A stretch of 64,000 bases of DNA, taken from assembly GCA_937863995.1 (NCBI GenBank), contig CALMIK010000089.1, positions 1 to 64,000 of the forward strand. Direction: 5' to 3'. The DNA is from an uncultured Chelatococcus sp. (GTDB lineage: Bacteria > Pseudomonadota > Alphaproteobacteria > Rhizobiales > Beijerinckiaceae). The translations under genes were made by a program, and so were the position numbers. Under the pieces are notes generated by a model. The model searched no databases and had not been told where the DNA came from. It saw nothing but the letters and a program-made list of their open reading frames with translations. The number at the start of each line of letters is the position of its first letter. The first letter of the stretch is position 1. Positions 24,301-31,564 of the stretch are shown piece by piece.

Positions 24301-24860
24301 GTGGCGTCGACGTGGCGGGTGCCGAACGCCACCGCGAACGTCGCCAGCACCGCCGAGACGACAAACGCGAGATCGACCCCGAGCGCCGACGGCGAGATGG
24401 ACATCGCTTCCGGCGAGGCCTCGAAGAAAACCGTCAGCGACGACGAAACAGCCTTGAGCTGCAATGCGATATAGGGAATGACGCCGATGGCGGCGATCAC
24501 CGTCACCAGCACGGCGACGCGGTCGTTCTTGCCGTAGCGGGCGGCGAGAAAATCGGCGATGGAGGTGATGTTCTGCGCCTTGGCTACATTGACCACCCGG
24601 GTAATGAAGCGAAACCCGATGCCGAGCAAAAGCGCCGGTCCGATATAGACGGTGAGAAAATCCAGCCCGGACCGGCCCGCGAGGCCGACCGAGCCGAAGA
24701 ACGTCCACGAGGTACAATAGACGGCGAGCGCCAGCGCGTAGATGCTGGCCCTCGCGCCGCCGCCGATGAGCCGCTTGCCGAACGTGTCGCCCAGATGCGC
24801 GACCGCGAACAGGCCGCACAGGTAAACCAGCGCTACGACGACGACGATCCACCCGGCCAA
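21372..24860 (-). CDS. SSS transporter-PAS-histidine kinase-receiver hybrid sensor
   Basis: The 1162-residue protein joins a sodium/solute symporter-like membrane module (about residues 1-530, roughly 13 helices) to a PAS domain near 650-760 (QGITILDRDLRLIGWNRAFR). A short coiled coil leads to the dimerisation domain with FLAAASHDILQPLNAARLY, phospho-acceptor His near 808. A HATPase_c domain (LVSNAVKYTPGGRVLVG, GLGLGLSIV) and a C-terminal receiver with the phospho-Asp in IIADYHLDQGDG near 1090 follow. The layout matches the CbrA/NahK/ErcS-like group, which often senses nutrients. No cognate response regulator is nearby. I accept the TTG start at 24860 because AGAAGGGGG precedes it at good distance and no in-frame ATG is better. 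Confidence 0.93.
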   Translation of the reverse strand: MAGWIVVVVALVYLCGLFAVAHLGDTFGKRLIGGGARASIYALALAVYCTSWTFFGSVGLAGRSGLDFLTVYIGPALLLGIGFRFITRVVNVAKAQNITSIADFLAARYGKNDRVAVLVTVIAAIGVIPYIALQLKAVSSSLTVFFEASPEAMSISPSALGVDLAFVVSAVLATFAVAFGTRHVDATEHQDGLVLAIALESLVKLVAFLAVGIFVTYFMFDGVADIVERAAAARPQADLQQRTSDVVTFLTLTLLALSMAMLLPRQFHMTIVENRDISDVRRAAWMFPLYLLAINLFVLPLALAGQASFAEGAIDPDMTVLALPLSQGAHLMALIAFLGGLSAATAMVIVDSVALAIMISNDLIIPLILRRRAMRNTHNTGDLSGFVLLVRRGSIVSVILLAYVYYRVSGEAALASIGFLSFAAIAQLGPAFVGGFVWRRGTALGAIAGLVAGFCAWAYTLLLPSLAGSDNMWTSFVEQGPFAIEALRPTALFGTDLPELTHGVLWSLAINIAAYVVFSLLRPETALERLQANAFIGSDGAPLGGVQTFWLRNSPVSVEDLRAAVARYLGEERTARAFDSFTAHRGGPTSGNADIHQLRYAEHLLASAIGASSSRLVLSLLLRGRNLSTHDALRLLDDASAAIQYNRDILQHGLDHARQGITILDRDLRLIGWNRAFRDLYDLPPDLVRFGVGIDEILRYNAERGSYGPGTRDELVASRLASLGSDLDPVRLKLYPANRVIEVRSNHLPDGGLVTTYTDITEAAAEEEALEQRVRERTEELTHLNVALTRAKAEAEEANASKTRFLAAASHDILQPLNAARLYATSLVERDRKAGEAAMAENVEASLDAVEEILTALLDISRLDSGVMQTEISSLRIDDLLKQLQREFDVAARERGVRLTVIAPALTVRSDRRLLRRMLQNLVSNAVKYTPGGRVLVGTRRRGTNLDIEVWDTGLGIPASQQHLVFREFQRLQQGAKVARGLGLGLSIVERASRVLGHPVKLRSEPGRGTVFTVTVPRAASVAPEAPVPPPPAVPLGGLHGLCVLAIDNEPTIIAGMQQLLGGWGCTVLTADGAESALDVLARASCPPDVIIADYHLDQGDGLAAIAALRQRLRQQKPAVLLTADRSPSVRQQAEAAGVHVLNKPLKPAALRALLTRWRLAA

Positions 24861-24887
24861 TGCATGCCCCCTTCTGCAAGAGCAGCC

Positions 24888-24944
24888 TAGAGCGCTTTCC
24901 GATTAAATGGAATCATTTAATCGATAAGAATTCGCTCAAAATCA
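24888..24944. repeat. Hyphomicrobiales-type palindromic intergenic repeat, copy 1
   Basis: The unit begins TAGAGCGCTTTCC and has the perfect stem GATTAAATG (24901-24909) / CATTTAATC (24914-24922) around a GAAT loop, then GATAAGAATTCGCT. Similar AGAGCG...GAATTCGCT elements are common between genes in this order. The loop and stem junction contain a GAATC site, a possible CcrM methylation target. Confidence 0.7.
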
Positions 24945-24952
24945 AGGTGTTA

Positions 24953-24989
24953 GATCGCATCCCTGTTTCAACGAAACCGGCATGCGATC
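24953..24989. repeat. nested hairpin between the two palindromic repeats
   Basis: GATCGCAT (24953-24960) and ATGCGATC (24982-24989) form a perfect outer stem. Inside it GTTTC (24965-24969) and GAAAC (24973-24977) form a second stem around AAC. It sits exactly between repeat copies 1 and 2, so the three dyads form one composite array. Confidence 0.6.
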
Positions 24990-24990
24990 C

Positions 24991-25040
24991 AAAGCGCCTT
25001 CCGATCAAATGAAATCATCTGATCGACCGGAATTCGCTTA
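24991..25040. repeat. Hyphomicrobiales-type palindromic intergenic repeat, copy 2
   Basis: The unit reads AAAGCGCCTTCC, then the near-palindrome GATCAAATG (25003-25011) / CATCTGATC (25016-25024) with one mismatch around AAAT, then GACCGGAATTCGCTTA. It is a diverged tandem copy of the repeat at 24888. A further TAGAGCGCTT occurs at 25054-25063 just before the next gene end. Confidence 0.7.
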
Positions 25041-25074
25041 ATTCCAAGAATCATAGAGCGCTTAACGGCTTTTC

Positions 25075-25923
25075 TTACTCGGCGTGCTGGCGCTCCGCCC
25101 GATCGGAGAAGCAGTCGCCGAAAAAGCGCTGGAACAGCGAGGGGTTGCTCTCAGCCGGGGCTGCGACATCGTCGCCATCCGAATCGGTGGCTTCCACGTG
25201 AGCGCTGCTGCTGCGCATGAACGGCGTCCGCTGCTGGTCCTGCTCCTCACGCCGACCGGCGTCGGGAATGGAAATCGCCACCTGCCCCGTGGCCCTCTCC
25301 TTGGCGCGGCCTACATCCGCAATGGCGGCAGCAAGCTGCCTGGCGAGCAGCACCCGGTAAACTTGTGGCGCATTGGCGATGATGGGACCCGAGACCGCGT
25401 GGATATCGGTCAACACCCCGCGGTTGACGCATTGCACGCAGCGTGCGCCAAGATCCTCCGCAGCGGCCGACGGCCTTTCCCGTACCGCCTCGAAGGCATC
25501 CACGCTACGCTTGCGCAACGCCTCGATTTCGCTGTGCGCATCGGCGTAATGGATCACCTCGCGAGCAACCGTGCTGAAAGCAGCGATCTCGTCGCAAGAC
25601 AGGGGCTTGCTGTTGTTTGCGAAAACACGCGGCGCGGCGATGCGCTGCTCGAACTCGGCATAGAGCGAACCAAGGCGCGGCGACAGATGGACTTTAAGCG
25701 CAGCCCCGAACGCCTGCCTCACGGCCGAGCCATCTTGCCGAACGCCTTCGGCCGCCAGCGCATCGAGATGAACCATCGCCTTGCCGTCCAGGCTGCCGGC
25801 GCCTTGCTCAACGGTCAAATTGCCAGCGTATCTGTTCAAAAACGAGTGCCCGCACTCAAGCTTTTCCAATTGTCCGGTAAGGGGAAAGGCTGAATTCATA
25901 AAACTATTGAGCGTCATAGACAT
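25075..25923 (-). CDS. protein of unknown function, 282 residues
   Basis: I do not recognise a family. The protein looks mostly helical and soluble, with no signal peptide or membrane segment. It has a Glu/Ala/Arg-rich middle (EIEALRKRSVDAFEAVRERP), a CVQC pair near residue 160, and an acidic, low-complexity tail before LFQRFFGDCFSDRAERQ at the C-terminus. Base composition is slightly lower in GC than its neighbours. It stands alone between the palindromic repeats and the BMP transporter operon. ATG codons at 25923 and 25917 are both possible starts and neither has a strong ribosome binding site. The opposite strand is also open (25084-25893), but its product is less protein-like. A regulator or secreted effector role would be speculation. 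Confidence 0.65.
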   Translation of the reverse strand: MSMTLNSFMNSAFPLTGQLEKLECGHSFLNRYAGNLTVEQGAGSLDGKAMVHLDALAAEGVRQDGSAVRQAFGAALKVHLSPRLGSLYAEFEQRIAAPRVFANNSKPLSCDEIAAFSTVAREVIHYADAHSEIEALRKRSVDAFEAVRERPSAAAEDLGARCVQCVNRGVLTDIHAVSGPIIANAPQVYRVLLARQLAAAIADVGRAKERATGQVAISIPDAGRREEQDQQRTPFMRSSSAHVEATDSDGDDVAAPAESNPSLFQRFFGDCFSDRAERQHAE

Positions 25924-25951
25924 GCTTTAATACCATACCCTTCAAATAATG

Positions 25952-25987
25952 ATGCCGCCCGCCACAATAAGACCCGGCGGACGGCAT
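25952..25987 (-). terminator. hairpin after the BMP transporter operon
   Basis: A 12-bp stem (25952-25963 with 25976-25987, one G-T wobble, 12-nt loop) lies 30-65 bp beyond the stop of the substrate-binding protein gene. Next to it CCGGCAT/ATGCCGG (25995-26009) is a second compact palindrome. On the minus strand the sequence after the stem is CATTATTTG, moderately T-rich. Confidence 0.6.
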
Positions 25988-26018
25988 TGTCGTTCCGGCA
26001 TCATGCCGGATAATCATC

Positions 26019-27134
26019 TCAGCTCTGCACGCCCTCCGCGAGCCAGTCGATCTTCAGCAGATCGGCGTCGGCGAGCGTCTGCCCGGCGGCGACGCGCTCC
26101 ACGCCCTTCTGGTCCTTGATCGGGCCGGCGAAAGGATGCAGCGTGCCGGCGATGATCGCATCCTTCACGGCATCGGCCTCGCGGCGCACGTTCTCCGGCA
26201 GGCTGTCGTTGTACGGGGCTATCTTGATCAGCCCCTCCTTCAGTCCCCACCACTTGTCATCGGGCTTCCACGCGCCGTCGAGGCCGAGCTTCACCCGCTC
26301 GATGTAGTAAGGCGCCCAGTCGTAGACGATCGCGGTGAGATGGGCTTTCGGCGCGAAACGGCTCATGTCGGATGCCTGCCCGAAGGCGAACGCGCCGCGC
26401 GCTTCCGCCACCTGCATCGCGGCCGGGCTGTCGACGTGCTGCACGATGATGTCCGCGCCGCCATCGATGAGCGCCTTGGCGGCGTCGGCTTCCTTGCCGG
26501 GGTCGTACCAGGTGTTGAGCCAGATCACCTTGACGGTGAGTGCCGGGTTCACCTTGCGTGCGGCCACGATGAACGCGTTGATGCCCATGATCACTTCGGG
26601 GATCGGGAACGAGGCGACATAGCCCACGACGCCCGACTTCGACATATGGCCGGCGATGGTGCCGAGCACAGCGCGCCCCTCATGGAAGCGGCCGTTGTAG
26701 ATGCCGACATTCGCCGCCGTCATGTAGCCGGTGGCGTGCTCGAAAGCGACCTTCGGAAACTGGCGCGCCACGCGGATCGTGGGCTGCATGAAGCCGAACG
26801 ACGTGGAGAAGATGAGCTGGTTGCCGGCGCTGGCGAGCTGGCGGATGACACGTTCGGAGTCCGGCCCCTCGTCGACGTTCTCGACGAAGGTCACGTCCAC
26901 GCGGTCGCCGAACTCGGCCTCGACCGCCTTGCGGCCCTGATCGTGCGAGTAGCTGTAGCCGTGGTCACCAATGGGCCCGACATAGACGAAGCCGACCTTG
27001 TAGGGATCGGCGGCAAGCGCGGCGCGCCCGCCAGAAAGAGCCAGCGCCGCAGCGCCCGCACCCACGAACAGCGCACGGCGCGAAAGGCCGCCGCTCAAGG
27101 CCTGCGGCGGAGTGGTCAACGTCTTTGACGGCAT
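26019..27134 (-). CDS. BMP-family ABC transporter substrate-binding protein
   Basis: This 371-residue periplasmic lipoprotein-like binding protein belongs to the BmpA/Med family, whose members bind nucleosides. A twin-arginine-style signal (SRRALFVGAGAAALALSGG, cleavage near ALAADP) suggests export by Tat. Conserved motifs are VGFVYVGPIGDHGYSYSHDQG, FSTSFGFM and the closing KDQKGVERVAAGQTLADADLL. I chose ATG 27134, which has AGGGGAT upstream; the open frame begins 8 codons earlier. It lies 104 bp after the second permease gene and is the last gene of the operon. Ligand identity is inferred from the family only. Confidence 0.93.
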   Translation of the reverse strand: MPSKTLTTPPQALSGGLSRRALFVGAGAAALALSGGRAALAADPYKVGFVYVGPIGDHGYSYSHDQGRKAVEAEFGDRVDVTFVENVDEGPDSERVIRQLASAGNQLIFSTSFGFMQPTIRVARQFPKVAFEHATGYMTAANVGIYNGRFHEGRAVLGTIAGHMSKSGVVGYVASFPIPEVIMGINAFIVAARKVNPALTVKVIWLNTWYDPGKEADAAKALIDGGADIIVQHVDSPAAMQVAEARGAFAFGQASDMSRFAPKAHLTAIVYDWAPYYIERVKLGLDGAWKPDDKWWGLKEGLIKIAPYNDSLPENVRREADAVKDAIIAGTLHPFAGPIKDQKGVERVAAGQTLADADLLKIDWLAEGVQS

Positions 27135-27238
27135 CGGTATCCCCTGCGAAAGCTTCATTGAAGCGCCACGGATGCATAAAGGTTTTTGAGCTTACTTTGA
27201 ACGATAAAAATGTCGCGACCCAAGGTTGAACCGCCCTG

Positions 27239-28177
27239 TCAGCCCGCTGGACGGAACGGCTTGCCGAGCGCGGCCGGCGCGCCCGATGTCCCCCCGCCCC
27301 CTGCCCGCTGACGCATGGAGCGGGCCGAAATCACCGTCAGCACCAGAACGGTGGCGACATAGGGCAGCATCGAGAACAGCTCGGACGGCAGCCCCCACGC
27401 GCCCTGGGCGTGCAGCTGGAAGATGCCGACACCGCCGAAGAGATAGGCGCCGATCAGCAGCCGCCAAGGCCGCCAGGTGGCGAACACGACGAGCGCCAGC
27501 GCGATCCAGCCACGCCCCGCCGTCATCTCCTCGGCCCACATCGGCGTGTAGCTGAGCGACAGGAAAGCACCGGCGAGCCCCGCCATGCCGCCGCCGAAAA
27601 GGCACGCCCGGTAACGGATCGCGATCACCGGATGGCCGAGCGCATGCGCGGCGCTGGCCGATTCGCCCACAGCCCGCAGCCGCAGTCCGGCCCGCGTGCG
27701 GTTGAGGTACCACCAGATCGCCGGAACCGCCGCCACCGACAGGTAGACCAGCGCGTCATGACCGAAGAGCAGCGGCCCGGCGACGGGCAGGTCGCTCAAG
27801 CCCGCGACATCGAGCCGGGGCAGCGGCGCAATCGGCTGCCCGACATAGGCGGAGCCGACGAGCGCCGACAGGCCGACGCCGAAAATCGTCAGCGCCAGGC
27901 CGGATGCCACCTGGTTGGCGGAAAGAGTCAATGTCAGGAAGGCGAACACCAGCGCCATCGACATGCCCGCCGCCACCGCCGCAGCGAGACCGGCGGCGTG
28001 GGAACCGGTGAGGAGGGTGGCGGCGAATCCTGCCATCGCCCCCATCAGCATCATGCCTTCGATGCCAAGGTTGAGCACGCCTGCACGCTCCACGACGAGC
28101 TCGCCGCTGGCGGCCAATAGCAGCGGCGTCGCGGCGCTGATCACCGCCACGACAATGGGGACGAACAGCTCCATCAT
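27239..28177 (-). CDS. BMP-type ABC transporter permease 2
   Basis: This 312-residue inner membrane permease is of the BPD_transp_2 class, with about eight to ten helices. ERAGVLNLGIEGMMLMGAMAGF near the N-terminus is the hallmark of the second permease of nucleoside-type BMP systems, and SALVGSAYVG and GESASAAHALGHPVIAIRY follow. The start codon overlaps the permease 1 stop (ATGATG at 28172-28177), with a GGGGAGG ribosome binding site upstream. It pairs with permease 1 as a heterodimeric channel. Confidence 0.94.
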   Translation of the reverse strand: MMELFVPIVVAVISAATPLLLAASGELVVERAGVLNLGIEGMMLMGAMAGFAATLLTGSHAAGLAAAVAAGMSMALVFAFLTLTLSANQVASGLALTIFGVGLSALVGSAYVGQPIAPLPRLDVAGLSDLPVAGPLLFGHDALVYLSVAAVPAIWWYLNRTRAGLRLRAVGESASAAHALGHPVIAIRYRACLFGGGMAGLAGAFLSLSYTPMWAEEMTAGRGWIALALVVFATWRPWRLLIGAYLFGGVGIFQLHAQGAWGLPSELFSMLPYVATVLVLTVISARSMRQRAGGGGTSGAPAALGKPFRPAG

Positions 28178-29253
28178 GATGCAACCGCCTCCCCGCCGGC
28201 AGGAATCCTGCGAATGCGCAGGCGCAGCAGCCCGTCCGCCGCGAGCAGGTAGAACAGCAGCATGCCCTGGAAAACACCCGTCGCCGCCTGGGGCAGCCCG
28301 GCGGTGATCTGCGCGTTCTCGCCACCGATGTAGGTGAGCGCCATCAGCGCCGCCGCCGCGACGATGCCGAGCGGGTTGAGACGCCCGAGGAAGGCGACGA
28401 TGATCGCCGTGAAACCGTAACCCGGCGTGAGCGAAGGCACGAGCTGGCCGATGGGCCCCGCGACCTCGAACGCGCCCGCAAGCCCCGCCGCGCCGCCGCC
28501 GATAAGGAAGGCGAGCCACGTCGTGCGGCCGGCGTCGAAGCCGGCGAAGCGCGCGGCGCGCGGCGCATCCCCCACGACCGAGATCTGAAATCCCGTCACG
28601 GTGCGCGTCAGCACGAACCACGCCGCCACCGCCGCGAGCAGCGCCACCGGCGTGCCGAGGTGCAGCCGCGTGCCCTCCAGCAGCGCCGGCAGCAGCGCCG
28701 CCTCCGAAAAAAGGCGCGTCTGCGGATAATTGAACCCGTCCGGGTCCTTCCAGGGACCGAACACCAGCATCTGCAACACGAGCAACGCGATATAGGTCAG
28801 CATCAGGCTGGTCAGGATCTCGTTGACGCCGAAACGCGTCTTCAGAAACGCCGGGATCGAGGCCCACGCCATGCCGCCCAGAATGGAAGCTAGCAGCATG
28901 AGCGGCATGATCCACCACCCGGCCTCGTTCCAGAAGGCGAGCGCCACGCCGCCCGCCGCCACCGCGCCCATGGTGAGTTGCCCCTCGGCGCCGATGTTCC
29001 AGACATTGGCGCGGAAGCCGATGGCGAGACCGCAGGCGATCAGCGCCAGCGGCGCGCCCTTGACCCCGAGTTCGGTCACGCTGTGGAAAGTCAGCAGCGG
29101 CGCCACCAGGAACTGATACAGCGTGTCGACCGGATCGAGCCCGAGCGCCGCGAACAGCGCGAAGCCGGTGGCCACCGTGAGCAGCACCGCGAGCAGCGGC
29201 GCGGCGACGCGGATGAGGGCGCTGTCGGGACGGCGTTCGATTCTAAGCGGCAT
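28174..29253 (-). CDS. BMP-type ABC transporter permease 1
   Basis: This 359-residue permease of the same class has the conserved core CGLAIGFRANVWNIGAEGQ and LKTRFGVNEILTSLMLTYIA, and VGDAPRAARFAGFDAGRT in the cytoplasmic loop. I chose ATG 29253 (MPLRIERRP). It overlaps the end of the ATPase gene by 11 bases, so the ATPase and both permeases are translationally coupled. Confidence 0.94.
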   Translation of the reverse strand: MPLRIERRPDSALIRVAAPLLAVLLTVATGFALFAALGLDPVDTLYQFLVAPLLTFHSVTELGVKGAPLALIACGLAIGFRANVWNIGAEGQLTMGAVAAGGVALAFWNEAGWWIMPLMLLASILGGMAWASIPAFLKTRFGVNEILTSLMLTYIALLVLQMLVFGPWKDPDGFNYPQTRLFSEAALLPALLEGTRLHLGTPVALLAAVAAWFVLTRTVTGFQISVVGDAPRAARFAGFDAGRTTWLAFLIGGGAAGLAGAFEVAGPIGQLVPSLTPGYGFTAIIVAFLGRLNPLGIVAAAALMALTYIGGENAQITAGLPQAATGVFQGMLLFYLLAADGLLRLRIRRIPAGGEAVAS

Positions 29254-30775
29254 CGCGCCTGCCTCCGTCCGCCGCACCCATGAGCAGCCCGATTTCCTCC
29301 ACGGTGACGCGCGCCGTCTCCAGCGCCGGCGACAGCCGGCCGTTGCTGATGACGGCGATACGATCTGTCAGCGACAGCAATTCGTCGAGATCCTGCGATA
29401 TGACGACGATGGCCGCCCCCGCCTGCGCGAGATCGGCGAGCGCCGCATGAATCGCGGCCGCTGCCCCGGCGTCGACGCCCCAGGTTGGCTGCGCCACGAC
29501 GAACACATGCGGTTTCTGCAGCACCTCGCGCCCGACGATGAATTTCTGCAGGTTGCCGCCTGAAAGGCTCGACGCCGGCACATCGACGCCGAAAGTGCGC
29601 ACGTCGAAGGCACGGACGATATCCTGCGCGAAACGGCGGGCGTTGGCGCGCCGCACGATGCCGTGCCACAGCATGCCGACGCGTCCGCGCGCGGACAGCA
29701 GCGTGTTGGCGGTCAGCGTCATGGACGGCACGGCGGCATGGCCGTTGCGCTCTTCCGGTAATACGAAAAGCCCCTTGCGGCGGCGTTTCTCGGGGTCGAG
29801 CCGCCCCACCGGCGCGCCATCGACGGTGATCGCACCGGCATCCGCGCCCAGCCACTCGCCGGCAAGCGCCTCCAGAAGCTCGCCCTGCCCGTTGCCGGCC
29901 ACCCCTGCGACGCCCAGAATTTCTCCACCGGCGACCGAGAAGCCGATGTCCTTCAGCGCTACGCCGAACGCTGCTTCCGCAGGACGGCTCAGCCCCGCGA
30001 CCTTGAATCGCGGCGCGGCGTCCGAAATCGCGCGGGTCTGCCGGCGAACCGTAGCGAACTCCGATCCGATCATCATCTCGGCGAGCGAGCGCGCCGTCTC
30101 GCGCGCCGGGTCGCAGGTCGCGACCACCTTGCCGGCGCGAAGCACCGTCGCGCGGCCGCACAGGGCGCGGATTTCCTCGAGCTTGTGGCTGATGTAGAGG
30201 ATGGAGCAGCCCTCCGCCGCGAGCCGGCGCAAGGTGGCGAACAGTGCATCGGCCTCCTGCGGGGTGAGCACGGACGTCGGCTCGTCCATGACCAACAGGC
30301 GCGGGTCCTGCAGCAGGCAGCGCACGATCTCCACGCGCTGGCGCTCGCCCATCGAGAGCGTGCCGACGATGCGATCCGGGTCGAGCGACAGGCCGTAACC
30401 GGCGGAAACCGCCGCGATACGCGCGGAAAGCTGCTTTCTGTCGGGAACGTCGTCGAGCCCCAGCGCGATGTTCTCGGCGACCGTGAATGCGTCGAACAGC
30501 GAAAAGTGCTGAAACACCATACCGATGCCGAGCTTGCGCGCCGCGCGCGGATCGGAGGGCGCAATCCGTTCGCCGTTCCAGCGAATGACGCCGGCATCGG
30601 GCTTCAGCAGGCCGTAGATCATCTTGACGAGCGTGCTCTTGCCCGCGCCGTTCTCGCCGAGCAGCGCGTGGATCTCGCCGGGAGCGACGGCGAACGAGAT
30701 CCCGTCATTGGCGACGACGGCGCCGAACCGCTTGGTTACGCCTTCGAGGGCAAGGCGCGGAATCTCCGCAGGCAT
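29243..30775 (-). CDS. BMP-type ABC transporter ATP-binding protein (two NBDs)
   Basis: The 510-residue protein is a fused pair of nucleotide-binding domains, as in sugar and nucleoside importers. The first has Walker A GENGAGKS near 45, signature LSMGERQRVEI near 140 and Walker B LLVMDEPTSVL. The second has the degenerate Walker A GVAGNGQGEL near 292, signature LSGGNLQKF, and VVAQPTWGVD in place of a classical Walker B/DE motif, which is normal for this group. I chose ATG 30775 (MPAEIPRLAL); the open frame extends 32 codons upstream with non-family sequence. It is the first gene of the operon and probably energises uptake of nucleosides or purines. Confidence 0.94.
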   Translation of the reverse strand: MPAEIPRLALEGVTKRFGAVVANDGISFAVAPGEIHALLGENGAGKSTLVKMIYGLLKPDAGVIRWNGERIAPSDPRAARKLGIGMVFQHFSLFDAFTVAENIALGLDDVPDRKQLSARIAAVSAGYGLSLDPDRIVGTLSMGERQRVEIVRCLLQDPRLLVMDEPTSVLTPQEADALFATLRRLAAEGCSILYISHKLEEIRALCGRATVLRAGKVVATCDPARETARSLAEMMIGSEFATVRRQTRAISDAAPRFKVAGLSRPAEAAFGVALKDIGFSVAGGEILGVAGVAGNGQGELLEALAGEWLGADAGAITVDGAPVGRLDPEKRRRKGLFVLPEERNGHAAVPSMTLTANTLLSARGRVGMLWHGIVRRANARRFAQDIVRAFDVRTFGVDVPASSLSGGNLQKFIVGREVLQKPHVFVVAQPTWGVDAGAAAAIHAALADLAQAGAAIVVISQDLDELLSLTDRIAVISNGRLSPALETARVTVEEIGLLMGAADGGRRDAA

Positions 30776-31157
30776 GGCGGCAACGGACCCCTGAACTCGC
30801 AATGGCGGCAAGGGCATGGAGCCGCCGATGGTGGCAATGAACAAAAAACCCGCCACCGCTGACATCGCCAAATATGACGGCCACGCTGACGCTTTCTTCG
30901 CCGGAAGGATAACTCGACCGCTTCATAACACGTAAATTGCAGAAAGCGGAATCATGAAAGAGTATACCCGCGCTGTGTCTGCCGCGGCACGGAGCTTGTC
31001 AACACCCGGGCGTCGGCCACTCTTGCTTCCCGGGTGCCATTGTGACAGAAATTCCACTTGATCGTGGGTGGCAACAGCCACGGCCAGCGGCATTTACGTC
31101 GCCTCCAGGGCGGAAAGCCGCACATCCTCCCGAACGAGACATCGGGAATACAACTTG
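30776..31157. other. intergenic region between the BMP operon and the tRNA gene
   Basis: No gene is visible. It should hold the promoters of the BMP operon (minus) and the tRNA (plus). CACCCGGG (31003-31010) and CCCGGGTG (31029-31036) form a perfect 8-bp inverted repeat with an 18-nt loop. I found no well-spaced -35/-10 pair and no recognisable purine riboswitch. Confidence 0.5.
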
Positions 31158-31233
31158 GGGCCAGTAGCTCAATGGTTAGAGCCGACCGCTCATAACGGTC
31201 TGGTTGGGGGTTCGAGTCCCTCCTGGCCCACCA
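31158..31233 (+). tRNA. tRNA with CAT anticodon, probably tRNA-Ile2 (else elongator Met)
   Basis: A complete cloverleaf can be drawn. The acceptor stem is GGGCCAG/CTGGCCC, the D stem GCTC/GAGC and the anticodon stem GACCG/CGGTC, with loop CTCATAA (anticodon CAT, 31191-31193). The T stem is GGGGG/CCCTC with loop TTCGAGT, followed by discriminator A and an encoded CCA. G1-C72 rules out initiator tRNA. The D loop AATGGTTA, the loop CTCATAA and pairs C4-G69 and C5-G68 resemble E. coli tRNA-Ile2, whose C34 is changed to lysidine by TilS, so isoleucine is more likely than methionine. Its 3' end is repeated at 33560-33572. Confidence 0.93.
31221..31233 (+). repeat. att-like direct repeat, left copy (tRNA 3' end)
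   Basis: TCCTGGCCCACCA forms the 3' acceptor strand and CCA of the tRNA. It is identical to 33560-33572. Confidence 0.6.
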
Positions 31234-31440
31234 TTTTCCTTATCCGACGAGATCCAGTGATGTCCGATAAGGTGCCATAATACCAAGCGGATAAACGATT
31301 TTATGAGGGAATCGCGTCCGGCTACGTCCGGGCAGATACGGCGACAGGCGATAGTTTTGTTGGTATGAATCGGTGAAATGACCAACACCCAACACATTGA
31401 TTTGCATATATAAATATTAACCATCGATATTTTGCCGAAC

Positions 31441-31468
31441 TTGAATAATAAAATAGTTTCTATATACT
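31441..31468 (+). promoter_or_regulatory. candidate sigma70 promoter of the RTX gene
   Basis: TTGAAT (31441-31446) and TATACT (31463-31468) are 16 bp apart. Transcription would start near 31475, leaving a leader of about 90 nt. AT-rich DNA makes chance matches more likely. Confidence 0.45.
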
Positions 31469-31515
31469 TTATGATTCCTTCTTTACAGCAAAAACGGGTG
31501 TGCTAGCGTTCAAAT

Positions 31516-31534
31516 TGATACAATTCCTGTATCA
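31516..31534. promoter_or_regulatory. palindrome in the RTX gene leader, candidate operator
   Basis: TGATACA (31516-31522) and TGTATCA (31528-31534) are perfect reverse complements with a 5-bp spacer, about 30 bp before the start codon. It could bind a dimeric regulator or form a small RNA stem. Confidence 0.4.
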
Positions 31535-31564
31535 GTGCATTGTCGTAACCAATTGGAGGGGGCC

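Larger units (their letters stand above)
31234..31564. other. AT-rich region upstream of the RTX gene
   Basis: There is no gene. CCTTATC (31238-31244) / GATAAGG (31266-31272) and TGTTGGT (31358-31364) / ACCAACA (31381-31387) are inverted repeats. From about 31390 the sequence becomes strongly AT-rich, in contrast to the GC-rich window. A promoter and a further palindrome, listed separately, lie in the last 130 bp. Confidence 0.6.

Noticed and set aside
25084..25893. 269-codon plus-strand frame antisense to the unknown gene
   Set aside because: It is Arg/His/Gly-rich with composition typical of shadow frames. The minus-strand product has more ordinary protein composition. Kept as an open question rather than a gene.
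30776..31150. Possible purine riboswitch before the BMP transporter operon
   Set aside because: An inverted repeat is present, but I could not find the conserved three-way junction or loop sequences of a purine aptamer.
31068..31280. 70-codon plus-strand frame overlapping the tRNA
   Set aside because: It runs through a complete tRNA cloverleaf and has no protein-like features.
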